A DNA stretch of 64,000 bases, from assembly GCA_948567375.1 (NCBI GenBank), contig OX419760.1, positions 17,732,001-17,796,000 of the forward strand. Reading direction: 5' to 3'. Below are positions 11,389-23,300 of this stretch, piece after piece (within the stretch, counting starts at the first letter, position 1; every line of letters starts with the position of its first letter). This DNA is from Lunularia cruciata (Eukaryota > Streptophyta > Marchantiopsida > Lunulariales > Lunulariaceae). The notes below the pieces were generated by a model. The model saw nothing but the letters and a program-made list of their open reading frames with translations, searched no databases and was not told the origin of the DNA. A program made the position numbers and the translations under genes.

Positions 11389-12430
11389 GTGTGGATCAAG
11401 CTGATTGCACAAGACCAATCTGTGGAGGACCAAGAGCCTCATCAAGTAATGGTTGATTGGATAGTTAAGGAGTTTACGGACGTGTTTCCAAATGATCTGC
11501 CAAAGGGAGTACCTTTCGATCTAGGTATGCCCTTCAAGATCAAGTTATTGCCATGGAGTACTCCAGTGAGTAGACCAATCTATTGGCTCTCACCAAAGGA
11601 GTTGGAGGAGTTGCAAACAACACTTACAGAGTTGTTGGAGAAGGACTTCATACAACATAAAACCTCTCCTTGGGGAGCACCGGTACTATTTGTTCCAAAG
11701 AAGGATGGAGGACTTTGTTTCTATATTGATTACCGAGCTCAATAAGCAAACCGTGAAGAATGCATATCCCTTGCCTCAGATTGATGACTTGCTTGATCAA
11801 CTAAGTGGAGCACGTTACTTTTCCAAGTTGGATCTTTGTAGCGGCTATTGGCAAATTTTGATTGATAGAGAGGATGTGCAAAAGACTGCCTTTTGCACAA
11901 GGTATGGGCATTTTGAGTAGAGAGTTTTACCTTTTGGACTCACTAATGCTCCGGCAGTCTTCATAGATCAGATGCATTGGGTGTTGGATGGACTATTGGA
12001 TCGGTCAGTGGTGGTGTTCTTGGATGATACCTTAATCTATAGCAAGACAAAGGCAGAACACGTGAATCATGTGCAAGAAGTCCTAAGACGACAACGACAA
12101 TGGAAATTTTACTGTAAGAAGTCAAAGTGTGCCTTTTGGCAAAAGGAGGTTACCTTCTTGGGTTATAAGATCTCCTCAGAGGGATCAAGATGGAAGAAGA
12201 GAAGATCAAGGCCATTATTGATTGGCCTACCCCAAAGGATGCTACAAAAGTATGGGCATTCAATGGATTGGCCAATTTTTACCGGCGGTTCATCCACTAT
12301 TATGCTCATGTGGTTGCACCATTGACTAGCCTCTTGGGAAAGAACTCGAGCTTCCAATGGAACACCAAGCATGAAGAAACATTCCAGAGGTTGAAATATA
12401 TGGTGTCTTCAAGACCCATTCTTTAACCAT
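11389..12430 (+). pseudogene. Chromovirus copy A reverse transcriptase
   Basis: The RT fingers and palm are split over three frames. Blocks in order: [52 protein letters not shown] (first catalytic Asp), then FLDDTLIYS at about 12017-12043 (equivalent of YxDD, both Asp present), then FLGY and the thumb region up to 12426. A TAG at 11918-11920 and frameshifts near 11740 and 12190 break it. It would copy element RNA into cDNA. Confidence 0.88.
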
Positions 12431-12812
12431 AGATCCTCAACTACCTTGTGTGGTTGATTTTGATGCTTCTAACTTTGCAATTGGAGTTGTGTTGCAACAA
12501 GAATTCCCAGATGGACTACATCCCATTGCCTTTGTGTCTTGCCGACTAAATACAGCTGAAAGAAATTACTCTGCTCGAGATCAAGAACAACTTGCAATGG
12601 TATATGCCACCAAGGTATGGAGGTATTATCTCTTGGGGAAACAAGTGATCATGCAAACTGATCACAATCCATTGTTGTAGATCTTACACCTAGAGCACAT
12701 GAAGAGTCAACATCATCAATGGGAAGAGCAACTCCAATTGTTTGACATCAAACTTGAGTACAAACCAGGTTGGTTCCATGTCATCCCTAATGCTCTATCA
12801 TGACGACCTGAT
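12431..12812 (+). pseudogene. Chromovirus copy A RNase H
   Basis: RNase H begins with VDFDASNFAIGVVLQQ (first catalytic Asp) and continues through YSARDQEQLAMVYATKVWRYYL (catalytic Glu) and QTDHNPLL (Asp). A TAG follows directly after that motif, and the C-terminal tether to integrase is out of frame. It would degrade the RNA strand of the RNA/DNA hybrid. Confidence 0.85.
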
Positions 12813-14106
12813 TTGAAGTCTCTTCCTCTCATCGCGGCAGCAATTACGACGGTGTCAATTGACCCCAAGATCCATAATGAGTTTTGGTTAGCTCTACAAC
12901 AAGATCCCTTCTTCCAAATGGTACTTGGTCGTCTAAAAACAGGTGACAAAGAGTACAACACCTTCTCCTTCAAGGAAGGCCTTCTATTCCATGCGGACCG
13001 GATCTATATTCCAGCCAAAGGTGGTCTTCAACTTGTGTGCCTTCAAGAAGCCCATGATTTACCCATCACTGGTCACATGGGTGTGGACAAGACCTTGGGT
13101 ACCCTCCAACGTCAATGGTGGTGGCCCAACATGACACGAGATGTTCAAGAATTTGTACAATCTTGTGAGAGCTGCCAACGTAATAAGGCCAACAACCAGA
13201 AGCCGAGTGGGACTCCTTCAACCACTTGCCATTCCATCAGCTTGCTAGGAGCATGTGAGCTTGGATCTCATCACATCCTTGCCGAAGACAAAACAAGGAC
13301 ACACCGCCATTGTGATGTTTGTGGATAAGCTTGGTAAGCAAATCCACTTAGCACCAACTTGTGATATCGTGGATGCTCCAACCTTAGCGCAAATCTACTT
13401 TGACAATGTCTTCAAGCATCATGGGATGCCACGCGTACTCATCTCCAACCGTGATCCTTGATTTTCCAGGAAGTTTTGGCAAGCACTCTTTTAGATACTC
13501 GGCACCAAGCTTGCATTGTCCACGGCCTATCATCCTCAAACTGATGGACAAACCAAACGTGCAAATCGTACATTGGAGGATATGTTGCATGCATTTGTCA
13601 ATGTCCACCATACCAATTGGGATGAATGTCTTGGCGCTGCAGAATTTGCCTACAACAATTCCAAACAGGCAAGCACCGGATTCTCTCCTTTCTTTCTCAA
13701 TTTTGGCCAAGATCCACTTGTTCCAAATTCTCTTCTTGCTCCCCCTCCATCTCAAGTTCCTCATATTTCCACATTCTTGACTACTATATCCCAATCTCTC
13801 CAACAAGCCAAGTCTCACCTCCTTGTTGATCAAAATCACCAAAAACAATATGTGGACCACCATCTTTGTGATCTCACTTTTGAAGTTGGTGATAAAGTCA
13901 TGCTATCCTCCAGTAACCTCACTCTCCCACTTGATACCCAAGTTTGTAAACTTGCCCCTAATTGGATAGGACCCTTTGATATCACCCAAATTGGCTCTCC
14001 TATTGCTTATAGACTTGCCTTGCCTTGTCACATGCATATCCATCTTGTCTTTCATGTTTCCAAGTTGAAACCCTTTGTTCTTAACCCCTCTTCCTTTTCC
14101 TCTTGA
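12813..14106 (+). pseudogene. Chromovirus copy A integrase
   Basis: A zinc-binding HHCC module is complete (HDLPITGH…CESCQRNK, about 13049-13190). The catalytic core shows the first Asp in SLDLITSLPKTKQGH, the second Asp in ISNRDP and the Glu in YHPQTDGQTKRANRTLEDML. A C-terminal GPY/F-like part follows (PNWIGPFDI…). Frameshifts fall near 13255 and between 13461 and 13516, so the domain is split over at least three frames. Confidence 0.88.
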
Positions 14107-14119
14107 GTCCAACCTCCTC

Positions 14120-14340
14120 CTCTTCTTGTCCCTATCAATGTTCATGAGGAGTACTAAGTTGATCGTATCCTTGTGCATCACCATATTCAACGAGGCCGTT
14201 GCCAACATACGGAGTACAAGGTCCTTTAAGAAGGGTATCTCCTTCATGATGCTACTTGGGAACCTCTTTCTCACCTCCAGAATGCATAGACGGCCATCCA
14301 GGAATTCAAAGCTTCACTGGCAACAAGGACGTCACCAACT
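14120..14340 (+). pseudogene. Chromodomain relic of copy A
   Basis: After the integrase, a shifted frame gives VHEEY…VDRIL, HHHIQRG, EYKV, a GYLLHDATWEPLSHLQNA-like block and TAIQEF. This is the characteristic end of plant chromodomains (…WKGY…ATWEP…L.NA…I.EF). It places the element among chromoviruses. Stops replace at least the canonical Trp codon before GY. Confidence 0.75.
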
Positions 14341-14355
14341 AGTAGCGGGGGAATA

Positions 14356-14781
14356 TGTAACAATATGGAGTTTAGCAATAAAGTTAGTCGGCCTTCCAAA
14401 GTAGCACATAAGACAAAGTAGCCTAGAATATTCTGGAAGTATCTAGGAAGCTTCTTGGGAAGCTTCTTGGCTAGCTTAGCTTGCACCTCAAGTAAGTAGC
14501 TTCTAGAAGGAAGCTTCTAGAAGCTTCCAACTAGCTTAGCTTGCACGCCAAGTAGACGGCTTCTAGAAGGAAGCTTCTTGAGAAGCTTCCTAGTTAACTT
14601 GGCTTGCACTCTAAGAAAGCGGCTTGAGGAAGCTTCTTGAGAAGCTTCTCAAGGGCCTTGTATGTTATCTATAAATACCAAAGCCAAAGCTCATGCTAGG
14701 CATTTGTAGTTTTCACTCATTCAAGTGTCCCAATGTGAGTTTCCATTCTCCTATTTCTCTCCTCGGATTTGGTCCTTTACA
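14356..14781 (+). repeat. 3' LTR of chromovirus copy A
   Basis: The LTR (TGTAACAATATGG … CCTTTACA) follows a polypurine tract AGCGGGGGAATA at 14344-14355. It retains the perfect heat-shock-like array (14510-14527), extra GAAGCTTC dyads and the TATA box (14670). It ends against TTGTT. Confidence 0.92.
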
Positions 14782-15136
14782 TTGTTGATGATATCATACT
14801 TTAAACAATCAAGTAAGGTGCTCAATTTGTTGTGGTATGGAAATGATAAATTCAAGCATTATTGTTATGGCTCCTACTCTATCAAAAAACCTACAATTTA
14901 TCTAAGCTAATATGTAGATCCAACACATCTACCATTCTCCATAAGTCACAATCAGAAGTACCAAGCGTTCATCAGAAAAGGTGATCACATTCAGAAAATT
15001 ATGCCAAGAGCATGAGATGATTAACTATGTGAAATGATGCTTGGGTAGTACATGGACACAAAAATCCCAATGGTTTAGAAAAAATGGATTTGGTGGTCCA
15101 TAAACTCTATTCATCCAATTATTGCTTTGATACCAA
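14782..15136 (-). pseudogene. Chromovirus copy C, gag N-terminus and leader
   Basis: This is the continuation of copy C interrupted by copy A. The minus strand runs from the leader next to the primer site (15128-15136, complement of TGGTATCA) into the gag start. It aligns to copy A 9583-9900. Nothing is translatable. Confidence 0.7.
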
Positions 15137-15737
15137 TGTAAAAGATCAAGGAGAAAATAGGAGAATGGAAGATCAAAGAGAAAGATCACATTGATACCAA
15201 TGTAAAAGACCAAGGAGAGAAATAAAACAACTGAAGATCATAGAGAAAGATCACATTGATACCAATGTAAAAGACCAAGGAGAGAAATAAAAGAATGGAA
15301 GATCATAGAGAAAGATCACATTGGGACTATTGAATGAAAGAAACTCCAAATGCCTAGCATGAGGTTTGGCTATGGTATTTATAAGGAACATGCAAAGCTC
15401 TTGAGAAGCTTTCTAAAGGCTGCCTTCTTTGAGTGCAAACCAAGTTAACCGAGAAGCTTCTTGAGAAACTTTTTTCTATAACTTGTCTACTTGGCATGCA
15501 AGCTAAGCTAGTTAGGAAGCTTCCTTTTGGAAGCTACCTACTTGGCATTACAAACTAAGCTAGCCAAGAAGCTTCTTCCTAGAAATCATCACTTTGCATG
15601 CACATTACTTGATAATTGGAAAGTACCAAGTAGCTTCTTAGATACTTCTAGAATATTCTTATGATTCTTAGATAGTTTGGTCTATTTGCTTTTTTGTTAG
15701 TCTTGACTAACTAATCAGTAAACTCCATATTGTTACA
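15137..15737 (-). repeat. 5' LTR of copy C with triplicated LTR/primer junction
   Basis: Minus-orientation LTR ending …TATTGTTACA at 15737. At its primer-site side a unit of about 64 bp, holding the end of the LTR plus TGATACCAATG (complement of the primer site), occurs three times in tandem, at about 15128, 15192 and 15257. The LTR proper is therefore about 470 bp. The flank TAAGC matches TAAGT at the other end of copy C. Confidence 0.85.
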
Positions 15738-17749
15738 TAAGCAAAGTCATCCATTCTTCTTTGGGACAAATAGTATTGGTGCTCCCCAAGAAGATGTACC
15801 ATGTCATATAAACTTTTCTCCAAAAACTCTATCATTATTGTTCAAAGCACTTCCAAATCCTTTGGTGAGAGCCAATAGATTGTTTAATTCAATGGAGTAC
15901 TTCTTGGCAATAACTCAATCTTGAAGAGCATTCACCAATTGAAAGATAATCCCTTTGGTAGATCATCCAAAAACATATCTGTAAACTCTTGAATTATTTG
16001 ATCAACCATTTTTTGATGAAACTTTTGGCCTAATGATATTCTCCATGTGCAATTGGCTTGATCTATATTGCTAAAATAGGCTTATCTCCCTCCAAAGCTT
16101 TCTCTATGGTTGCTTTACTAACAAACTTCCCACTTGAGATTGACTATTCTTAGATGTCTTACTCAAAGGTGTTAGACAACCTAATTGGTAATTCTTACCT
16201 TGTTGTTGTACTTGAATTTTTTTGTTAGGTCCAATCAAATTGAACCTTAGATGTTCAAGCCAAGGTAAACCTAGAATGACATCATAGTGTAGAGGTGCCA
16301 CTACAAACCTCATACACTTTGAATACTCTTTCCCAATCTTGAATATAACAAGATGTGAGGTACAAAATGCAAAACACTTTCTACCATCCACCATCATTAA
16401 TCTACTTCCAATTACTAGCTTGATAGGAATACCTAATTCCTTTGCTTATTGTATGGACATGTAATTCTTTGGACTTCCAAAATCAACCAAATCCTACAAC
16501 CTTGATCAAATATCATACCTTGCAAGTGAAGTAAACTTGCATAGATCAAGCCTTCACTCCCATTAGAACTAATCAAGTTCCTAATAAGTGGCTTGAGTTC
16601 TCCTATTAGGATTCTTCATTTCCTTGATCATCACATTCCACAAATTCTATTTAGGTGATTTTTTAGGATCATCTATTCTTGAATGGATATTTAGCAATAT
16701 GATGTCCAGTTTGGAAACAATAAAACCAACCACCATTTTATCATATTCTTTCCCTATCTACAATGCCAAGTGATCTTTGTTGGATGGCACCAATCTCTAT
16801 AGGTGTCGGCTACTCCATCTGTGTATAGTGTATTGGCAGGCTTTATAAAGGTTGAGGTTGAGACCAAGTTGTTGCAACCAAGGAATCAAAGTGCTTAACT
16901 AATTGGATGGCTTCCTCCAAGTGTTTGGGCTCCTTCATAGTCACTTCCAATTTGATGTATGACTTTAAACCCCTCACAAATCAATCCAAAGCATCATCTT
17001 CTAGCATATCTAAAATTGCATTATGGTGTTTTGGAATTGAGTTATGTAGGTTCTTATAGAACCAATCTGCTGCAATTTTGCCAATCTATCTTATGTAGCT
17101 TGTGTAGTATTTATAACTTGAAATCATCTAATTATTGCACTCTTGAATTCTTCACATGTTGAGATTTGGAACAATAAATTGCCATTCAACTTGATCCACT
17201 CAGAATTGCTACCTCTTGGCTTGAAGCCAAGAGAATCTATCTTTGTTTATCTTGACGATTTGTAGCTTCAAAATAATATTCACAATCAAACATAAAATTC
17301 TCCACAATTCTTGGGAGATTCTTGCCTTCAAATACCTTGGGCTTTGGTAATCAAATTTGCTCCTCTCCTTCTCAAAATTTGGCTCTCTCTACTTGCTCTT
17401 ATCATTGATGGTCTTGCTCATCCAACAACCAAATAAGGTGTTCAATTTCTTGCATAGCAATGATAACGTTTGGTATTGTTGCCATGGCCACTACTCTATC
17501 AAAATACGTCCAATTCTCTAAGTTAACTCATAGATACAACACATCCACCATTCTCCATAAGTTACAATCAAAAGTACCAAGGATTCATCAGACAAGGTGA
17601 TCGTATTCAAAAATTTGCCCAAAGCATAAGATTATGAATTATGTGAAATGATGTTTGGGTATTACATGGACTCAAAATGCCAATGGTTTTGTAGAAATGG
17701 ATCTGGTGATCCATAAATTCCATCCATCCTATTCCTACTCTGATACCAA
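15738..17749 (-). pseudogene. Chromovirus copy B, RT start, protease and gag
   Basis: The minus strand resumes the RT gene of copy B exactly where 3120 left off. It continues through protease (16104-16397, GLPWLEHL and MMVDGRK… visible) and gag (about 16600-17700). The primer site complement TGATACCAA lies at 17741-17749. Many stops. It shows that 3121-15737 is a later insertion. Confidence 0.82.
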
Positions 17750-18233
17750 TGGAAAAGACCAAGGAGAGAAATAGGAGAATGGAAGATCAAAGTGAAAAAT
17801 CACATTGGGACTCTTGAATGATGAAAACTCCAAATACCTAACATGAGCTTGTGCTGTGGTATTTATAGGGAACATACAAGGTTCTTGAGAAACTTCTTAG
17901 AAGTCACTTCTTTGAGTGCAAGCCAAGCTAACCAAGAAGTTTTTTGATAAAGTCCTTTTGAGAAGCTGCTTAATTGGCATCCAAGCTAAGCTAGTAAAGA
18001 AGCTTCCCAAGAAGTTTCCTTGTAGAAGCTATTTACTTGGTGTGCAAGCTAAGCTAGCCAAGAAACTTCACAAGAAACTTCCTCCTAGAAGTCACTACTT
18101 GACATGCATATTACTCGATACTTGAGAGGTACCTAGTAGCTTTCTATATGCTTCTAGAATATTCTTGGTTAATTTGGTATGTTTGTTACTTCATTAGTCT
18201 CGACTACCTCATCTATAAACTCCATATTGTTAC
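17750..18233 (-). repeat. 5' LTR of chromovirus copy B
   Basis: Minus-orientation LTR of 484 bp, from TGGAAAAGACC (mutated TGTAAAAG) to …CATATTGTTACA. It contains the family's AAGCTTC-rich U3. Beyond it at 18234 the sequence is no longer chromoviral, so this is the true right end of copy B. Confidence 0.85.
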
Positions 18234-18625
18234 ATAAATAATCAAGCAATTGCCTAATTTGATCTACAAGGTCTATCAAGTATATTTTGCATATCAAGGA
18301 ATGACATATATAATCTAGCTTGTTCCAAATAGTAGATAAGAGAGCTCTTAAGTGAATAATGGTAAATAAAGGTCCACTTAAAGGATCTTCTTATTGTGTA
18401 TCAACAATTGACTTTAAGGTGGTTACCATCATGAGAAACCATGACGGTAATAAATGGATGAAGGAGAGTTGTAAAGAGGCGCAAAAAAGAAATAAGACAT
18501 GCCAAGAATCCACCAGCCTCCCTTAAGCTCTTTGAAGACAAATGCACAAGAGATGTTATTAAAAGTATTCTTAACATCCACCTGGAAAACAACACACATT
18601 GGTGGATATCTTGGAGTGTTATGAT
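18234..18625 (-). pseudogene. LINE-like reverse transcriptase fragment
   Basis: Minus strand, frames mixed: QVDVKNTFNNIS, then an FKELREAGG block, a LFYNSPSS/YYRHG-like block, and after a TGTRQGDPL-like region PLFTIIHLRALLSTIW and a hydrophobic block. These are in the order expected for a non-LTR-type RT (the DxxNAFN motif with the catalytic Asp, then the QGDPL region). The YxDD region is not preserved. It was the target of copy B, whose LTR abuts it. The family is not identified. Confidence 0.5.
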
Positions 18626-19200
18626 GTGTAATGATATAGTCTCACAACCTCTAGATTAATGTGAATTGAGGTGTTGTTGGAAGTGAAAATAATTGTAAAA
18701 TAATCACTCTAAGTCCTAAAAAAAACTAAACATCATTGTATTTTTATGTTGAATTTCAATAACCTTTGATTTAGATAATTAAAAAAACCAAAATTGAAAA
18801 TGAAGAATTGAAATTCTCAACCTATCCTTTTCACTGAAAAATAATCAATCTAAACCCTTGAAACTGAATATCTTCTGTATTCCCTATTGAATTCTCCATA
18901 GCCTTCTTCAATTTAAACAAAATTAAATCACCCGTAAAATCAAAATTAAAAAATAAATTATCTGAATATTAACATTCAGGAATTTCTCCTATGCATCTCT
19001 CCCGGTGCATCCATTCTCTCGCGTCGCGTTAGTTTGCTAGTAGGTTCACACACGTTCAAAGAAAGAAGAAGATTCGACTAATAGCCAAGCAAATTAGATG
19101 ACATGATAGTGAAGAAAAGTTGATGTGTTAAGACAATCAATTCAACAGCAACATGCTTTACCACACCGGCTTCCTTAGTAGCATGTGTATGTTATTCAAG
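18626..19200. other. No recognisable feature
   Basis: AT-rich sequence with A-runs up to about 18960. CpG content rises from 19000 on (CTCGCGTCGCGTTAG), marking entry into the gene island. I see no gene or RNA here. Confidence 0.5.
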
Positions 19201-19912
19201 CAGAGAGACGAGGCTACCTTTGTCTCTCTGGTTGGGAGACAAAGCTTTCTCCAAGTCCTTCATACCATGTGTAAACAGCAATTTTGCGGTGCTTGGTTCT
19301 GGCATCCCTATGCATCAGTCGAGGATTATTAGTATTGATGAGATGAGTGGTTCTGCTGATGCAAGGCTGTGGATAATTGCCATCGAAGATTAGGATAATT
19401 AGTGGCAAGAAGAAATGTAGGACGTGAAGGCTAGATTCAGAAATAATGGGCTACTAAAGCTGGCTAAGTGCAATGATTTGGCATCATTCGAGGTCAAGAA
19501 AGTCAAGGAGAGGAGGGAGGGTATCGAGGGATGGCTCTGGTAATTGCTTCCACCAAAGGTCATGCCAGCTTTATCAGTACAAACAGTCTCAAGGAGCGTG
19601 AGTGCGTCAAGGCCCTGGTAGTTTGCTAGCATTAAAGGTAAGCCAGCTTCATGTGGACGATAAGTCTCGAAGAGACGACTGATTGCGTCGACGCAATGCC
19701 CTAGAGAATTGCCACCATCCAAGGTTATTCTAGGTTAACGGACAACGGGTGGCAATGAAATCACCATCTACAAGGCGTGAGACTACATTTATAATTACTT
19801 TATAGTAAAACCTGGCTAAGTGCAATGTTTTGGGATTAGTCTGGTTGTTTGTAGGCATTATCTCCTGGATGAGTGCACACTTTGCTCTTCTAAAAGTGCA
19901 GAAACTATCCAC
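19201..19912 (-). repeat. Degenerate 76-90-bp tandem repeats, protein-like on minus strand
   Basis: Units at about 19536, 19612 and 19700 share the pattern TGGTAATTGC/AATTGCC … CAAAGGT … CCAGCTT … GTCTC. On the minus strand they read as repeats of the type LTLDGGN… / GLPLMLANYQGLDAL / MTFGGSNYQSH with a period near 26-29 residues, vaguely like leucine-rich repeats. Related strings occur at 19340-19400 (IFDGNYPQPC) and 19745-19770 (VDGDF). Stops break it. It could be the relic of a repeat protein gene lying downstream of the pinin gene. I do not recognise a family. Confidence 0.4.
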
Positions 19913-20012
19913 TAAGAGTACATCATACTTCTGAATTCAAGTCCCTGAATGGGTACAACTGACACGAAACATACAAACTTGTCAGCTAGACAAAAGTTGT
20001 ACTTTGCAGCTT

Positions 20013-20040
20013 AAGAGGGTTTGATAGTACAAACCCTCTT
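20013..20040. other. Perfect 11-bp stem, 6-base loop hairpin
   Basis: AAGAGGGTTTG / CAAACCCTCTT around the loop ATAGTA. It lies 287 bp past the pinin stop codon on that gene's strand and could sit in its 3' UTR or downstream region. No function is evident. Confidence 0.5.
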
Positions 20041-20326
20041 CACTTATAAAATTGTCTCTAGGGAGTACGGGTTTCCTTTGGTACCCGGAAGCGCGAGTAG
20101 TTCTTTGGACATCGGAAGGGAGCTTCTTTAAGATGCAGGAAAACCGCTGTTTCGTGATACGTATGCGAAGGATCTTAGCGTACGGCCGACACTTTGACCA
20201 GTCCTGACCAGACAATTTCTTCGCGGGGACAAGAAACCACTAGAAGGTTCGACTATACACTAACGGGAAAAAGAATTGCCGGTTTCTCTTTTGATTGATT
20301 GCACAGGGAATACAAGAGTATTTCGT

Positions 20327-23300
20327 TCATCTCTCTTCCATGTCATCATCCCCACTGCCATAGCCCATAACATCCTTCAGAGCTCCACCATCAACACCCT
20401 CCTTCCTATCTACTGGTTCCTCTTCGCCATAATCCTCCTTCACTACCGCACCAAGAAGCTCGCCCTCAGCTTCTCCCTCAGCCTCCTCAAGAGTCTCATC
20501 TCCAAGATCTTCTGCATTACTAGAAATAACTGAGACTCTGCTCTTCCTCCACCCATGCTTCCCATGAGATCTTTCATCATCACCTGTCCCGTCTTGATCT
20601 TCCGTTTCCTCGGCTGTGCCAGGAACATCATTGTTGTTGGCCTGCGAGCCAGCTTGCCATCTTTCAATGTCAGATTCCACCCTTGAAAGGTGCTCTGACG
20701 TGACTTGCTTTTGATACTCTGTCAACTCTGCTCTGCGCTTGCTTTTCCATTCAGCAAGTTCCTGCTTTCATAACCACATATCAACGAGGTGAACTTGGAT
20801 TACAGGAGCCGAATAACTCGAACAAGTGCAGCAATAAGATTTAGAAAAGACTTATTTCTACTCATATCACCAATTACCACCACAAGTATTCACAGCACTT
20901 ACCTCCTTTCGTGCCTCAAGCAACTTGTCCGTCTCTTCTGAAGGTTTTGCAGGCATGTAAAAGATGCCTGGTTCTGCCTTAGTCCTGCATAAGACCAAAA
21001 ATCAATGAGATCGGAGTGAGTTACTAAGCTGAAATATAATTTAGCAAGACACAACATGGGTACCAGCTACAACCACCAATCATAGTCCTTGTAGAATCAT
21101 AATCAGCTCTAGCGTCAGCGACTGAAGAACGTGAGCAGTAGCGCAAATAGACCAGGAATAGTGTTCAGATATGTTACAGATCGTGCAACGAACGGAAAGC
21201 TATTAGCAATAACGAGAAATTAGTATGAACATAAGGTTGGTGAACAATTCAAGACAGTGCATGGAGTCTCTATCTGTCGAAGTATATGCAATTTAGGACC
21301 GACAACGACATAAGAATTGACCGCAAGTCACACCTTTACCCTATGACTTAATCAGCAAACAACGGCAAACCTTCACCACCATATGAATGTATTTTAGCTG
21401 ATAGTAGTTCTAGCTATAAAGACTAAACTCCCTGTTCTCCACCATAGTCAAAGAGGAACCCCGTGCTAGAGTTGGTTCCTGTAGACCCGTCTATATTGAA
21501 TATGATATCGTTCAGCTCAACGGATCAGATTTTAGCCGAGCCACCGCGTGGAGTGGTTAAAACAAGTATCAACAAACAAGCGGTATGTTCACCCCACTTT
21601 TTTTCTTCATTTATGTATTTGAGAATAAATTTGAGTAACGGAATATAGAACCCGTTGTAGACAACCCAGTTCCATACCCACGTCTGACCGGACTGACTCT
21701 GACATTTGACAGTAATATAACTAACATAGTAAAGATCGTACTAACAGGCAATTAAATAAGAGAGGTCAGCATAAGTATATCTGCATATAGGAAGTATCTG
21801 AGAATATAATGAAGATACTTCAACCATGCAAATTACCTTAAGAATGATGAAAGTTTTGTATGGTGTTCACTCCACTGGATAAGAAGCAGCTCAAGTTGCT
21901 TCTCTTCTGCTTTCGCAGTTAATCGAGCTCGCAGAACCTGAAATCCGTGAAAAGAAGGGCATACGAGTTCTGAGTTGACAAACCACATCTACGACTTATC
22001 ATACACAAAAGGAGAGAAATCCACCTCTTGACAGCAACATTTGCTACCAGATCTATCAAGCTGTTCAAAACTTTCAAAAGAAGAACGAGTGGAATCTAAA
22101 GACACACAACAAAGATAACAATGCATTCTAAGTTATCGTACTTTCCTTAAGCACTAGCCTAACAGAAAATTGGACGTAAAGGCACTCTGAGCATGAGGCT
22201 ATACCAGATCTCTCTTTCTCTTTCCAGCAAGCTGCTCCCGCTCCTGCTGTCGCAGACGCTCACTCTCTTCCTGTGCCCTTTGCTCCGCCTGCAGATTCGC
22301 GTTCACAATGATAAACAGATCACAACCAACATTCGTATAGTGGATATACAGAACCCGTTGTAAACAACCCAGTTCCATACCCATGTCTGCTCGGACTGAC
22401 TCTGACTCTGACACATTGAGGTTGCCTTGTAAAGATCGTGATAAGTCAATTATATAGAGAGGTAAGCGTGCGTAAATCTACAAGCTAAGATTAGCGTGAT
22501 GTTTATGACGCATCGATACCTGTAATATATTGTTAGTGCGAGCAAGTGTAACCTTCCCGAGCCTCAAATATTATGAGACACAACATATCATACCCAACAT
22601 ATGTCCCAAAAGTGTGCCCTTCTTGGTATATGTAACTGCTGGTGGTCAGTAAGAAAATACATTCATATTTGTTGCATAATATCTCCACTCAGAACGCATT
22701 TTCAACCGCTGATTAGGTAGGAACCAACCTTTTTCTGTGAGGTTGACCTGCGTAAAAAGGCTTCAGATCCTGATAGCTTTTGATCTTCTTGTTTAAATTT
22801 CTGCATGAAACCCAGCCATCAGAGATGCGTTTATCAGTAACAGATCTAGGTCGTTAAACTGCGAGACATACATCAAAGGTGACAAAATAGTGATGATCAA
22901 TATCAGGATGTTTAAATGGGTGTTCAAGTTGATTATATCCTACTCATCCAGAGAAACTCGACTTACCTCGAGTGTTCCCAGAAGAGCACCAAACATCCGA
23001 CGATTTCTCTTGGCTACATTTGGATCATCTATTTTCGGTATCACTCTCGGCAGAGGTTCTGTGATCTGGTTATCCTGGTCCTACAGAACGATAAGCACAA
23101 ACCGGAAATATTTAGCTGGATATCGATACAATACTTGGCCATACTTGCGTATGACGGCAACCCAACAAAGTGAGACTTCATCAGCATGTTAGTATGAAAC
23201 GTCAGTTGTGGATTAAATAGATACGGCAGAGATAGAAAGACGGAGTTCTTATTTCAAGCAAAAGCTCACAGGCTGTACAACTTGCTTCACATTCCAGCTA

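Larger units (their letters stand above)
9183..14781 (+). mobile_element. Chromovirus copy A, complete Ty3/gypsy element
   Basis: This structurally complete element is flanked by TTGTT on both sides (9178-9182 and 14782-14786). The order is 5' LTR, tRNA-iMet primer site, gag, protease, RT, RNase H, integrase, chromodomain, polypurine tract, 3' LTR. The pol order PR-RT-RH-IN places it in Ty3/gypsy, and the chromodomain places it among chromoviruses. LTRs of 397 and 426 bp differ by indels and substitutions, and the coding region has several frameshifts and stops, so it is an old, inactive copy. It lies in the gag leader of copy C in the opposite orientation. Confidence 0.93.
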
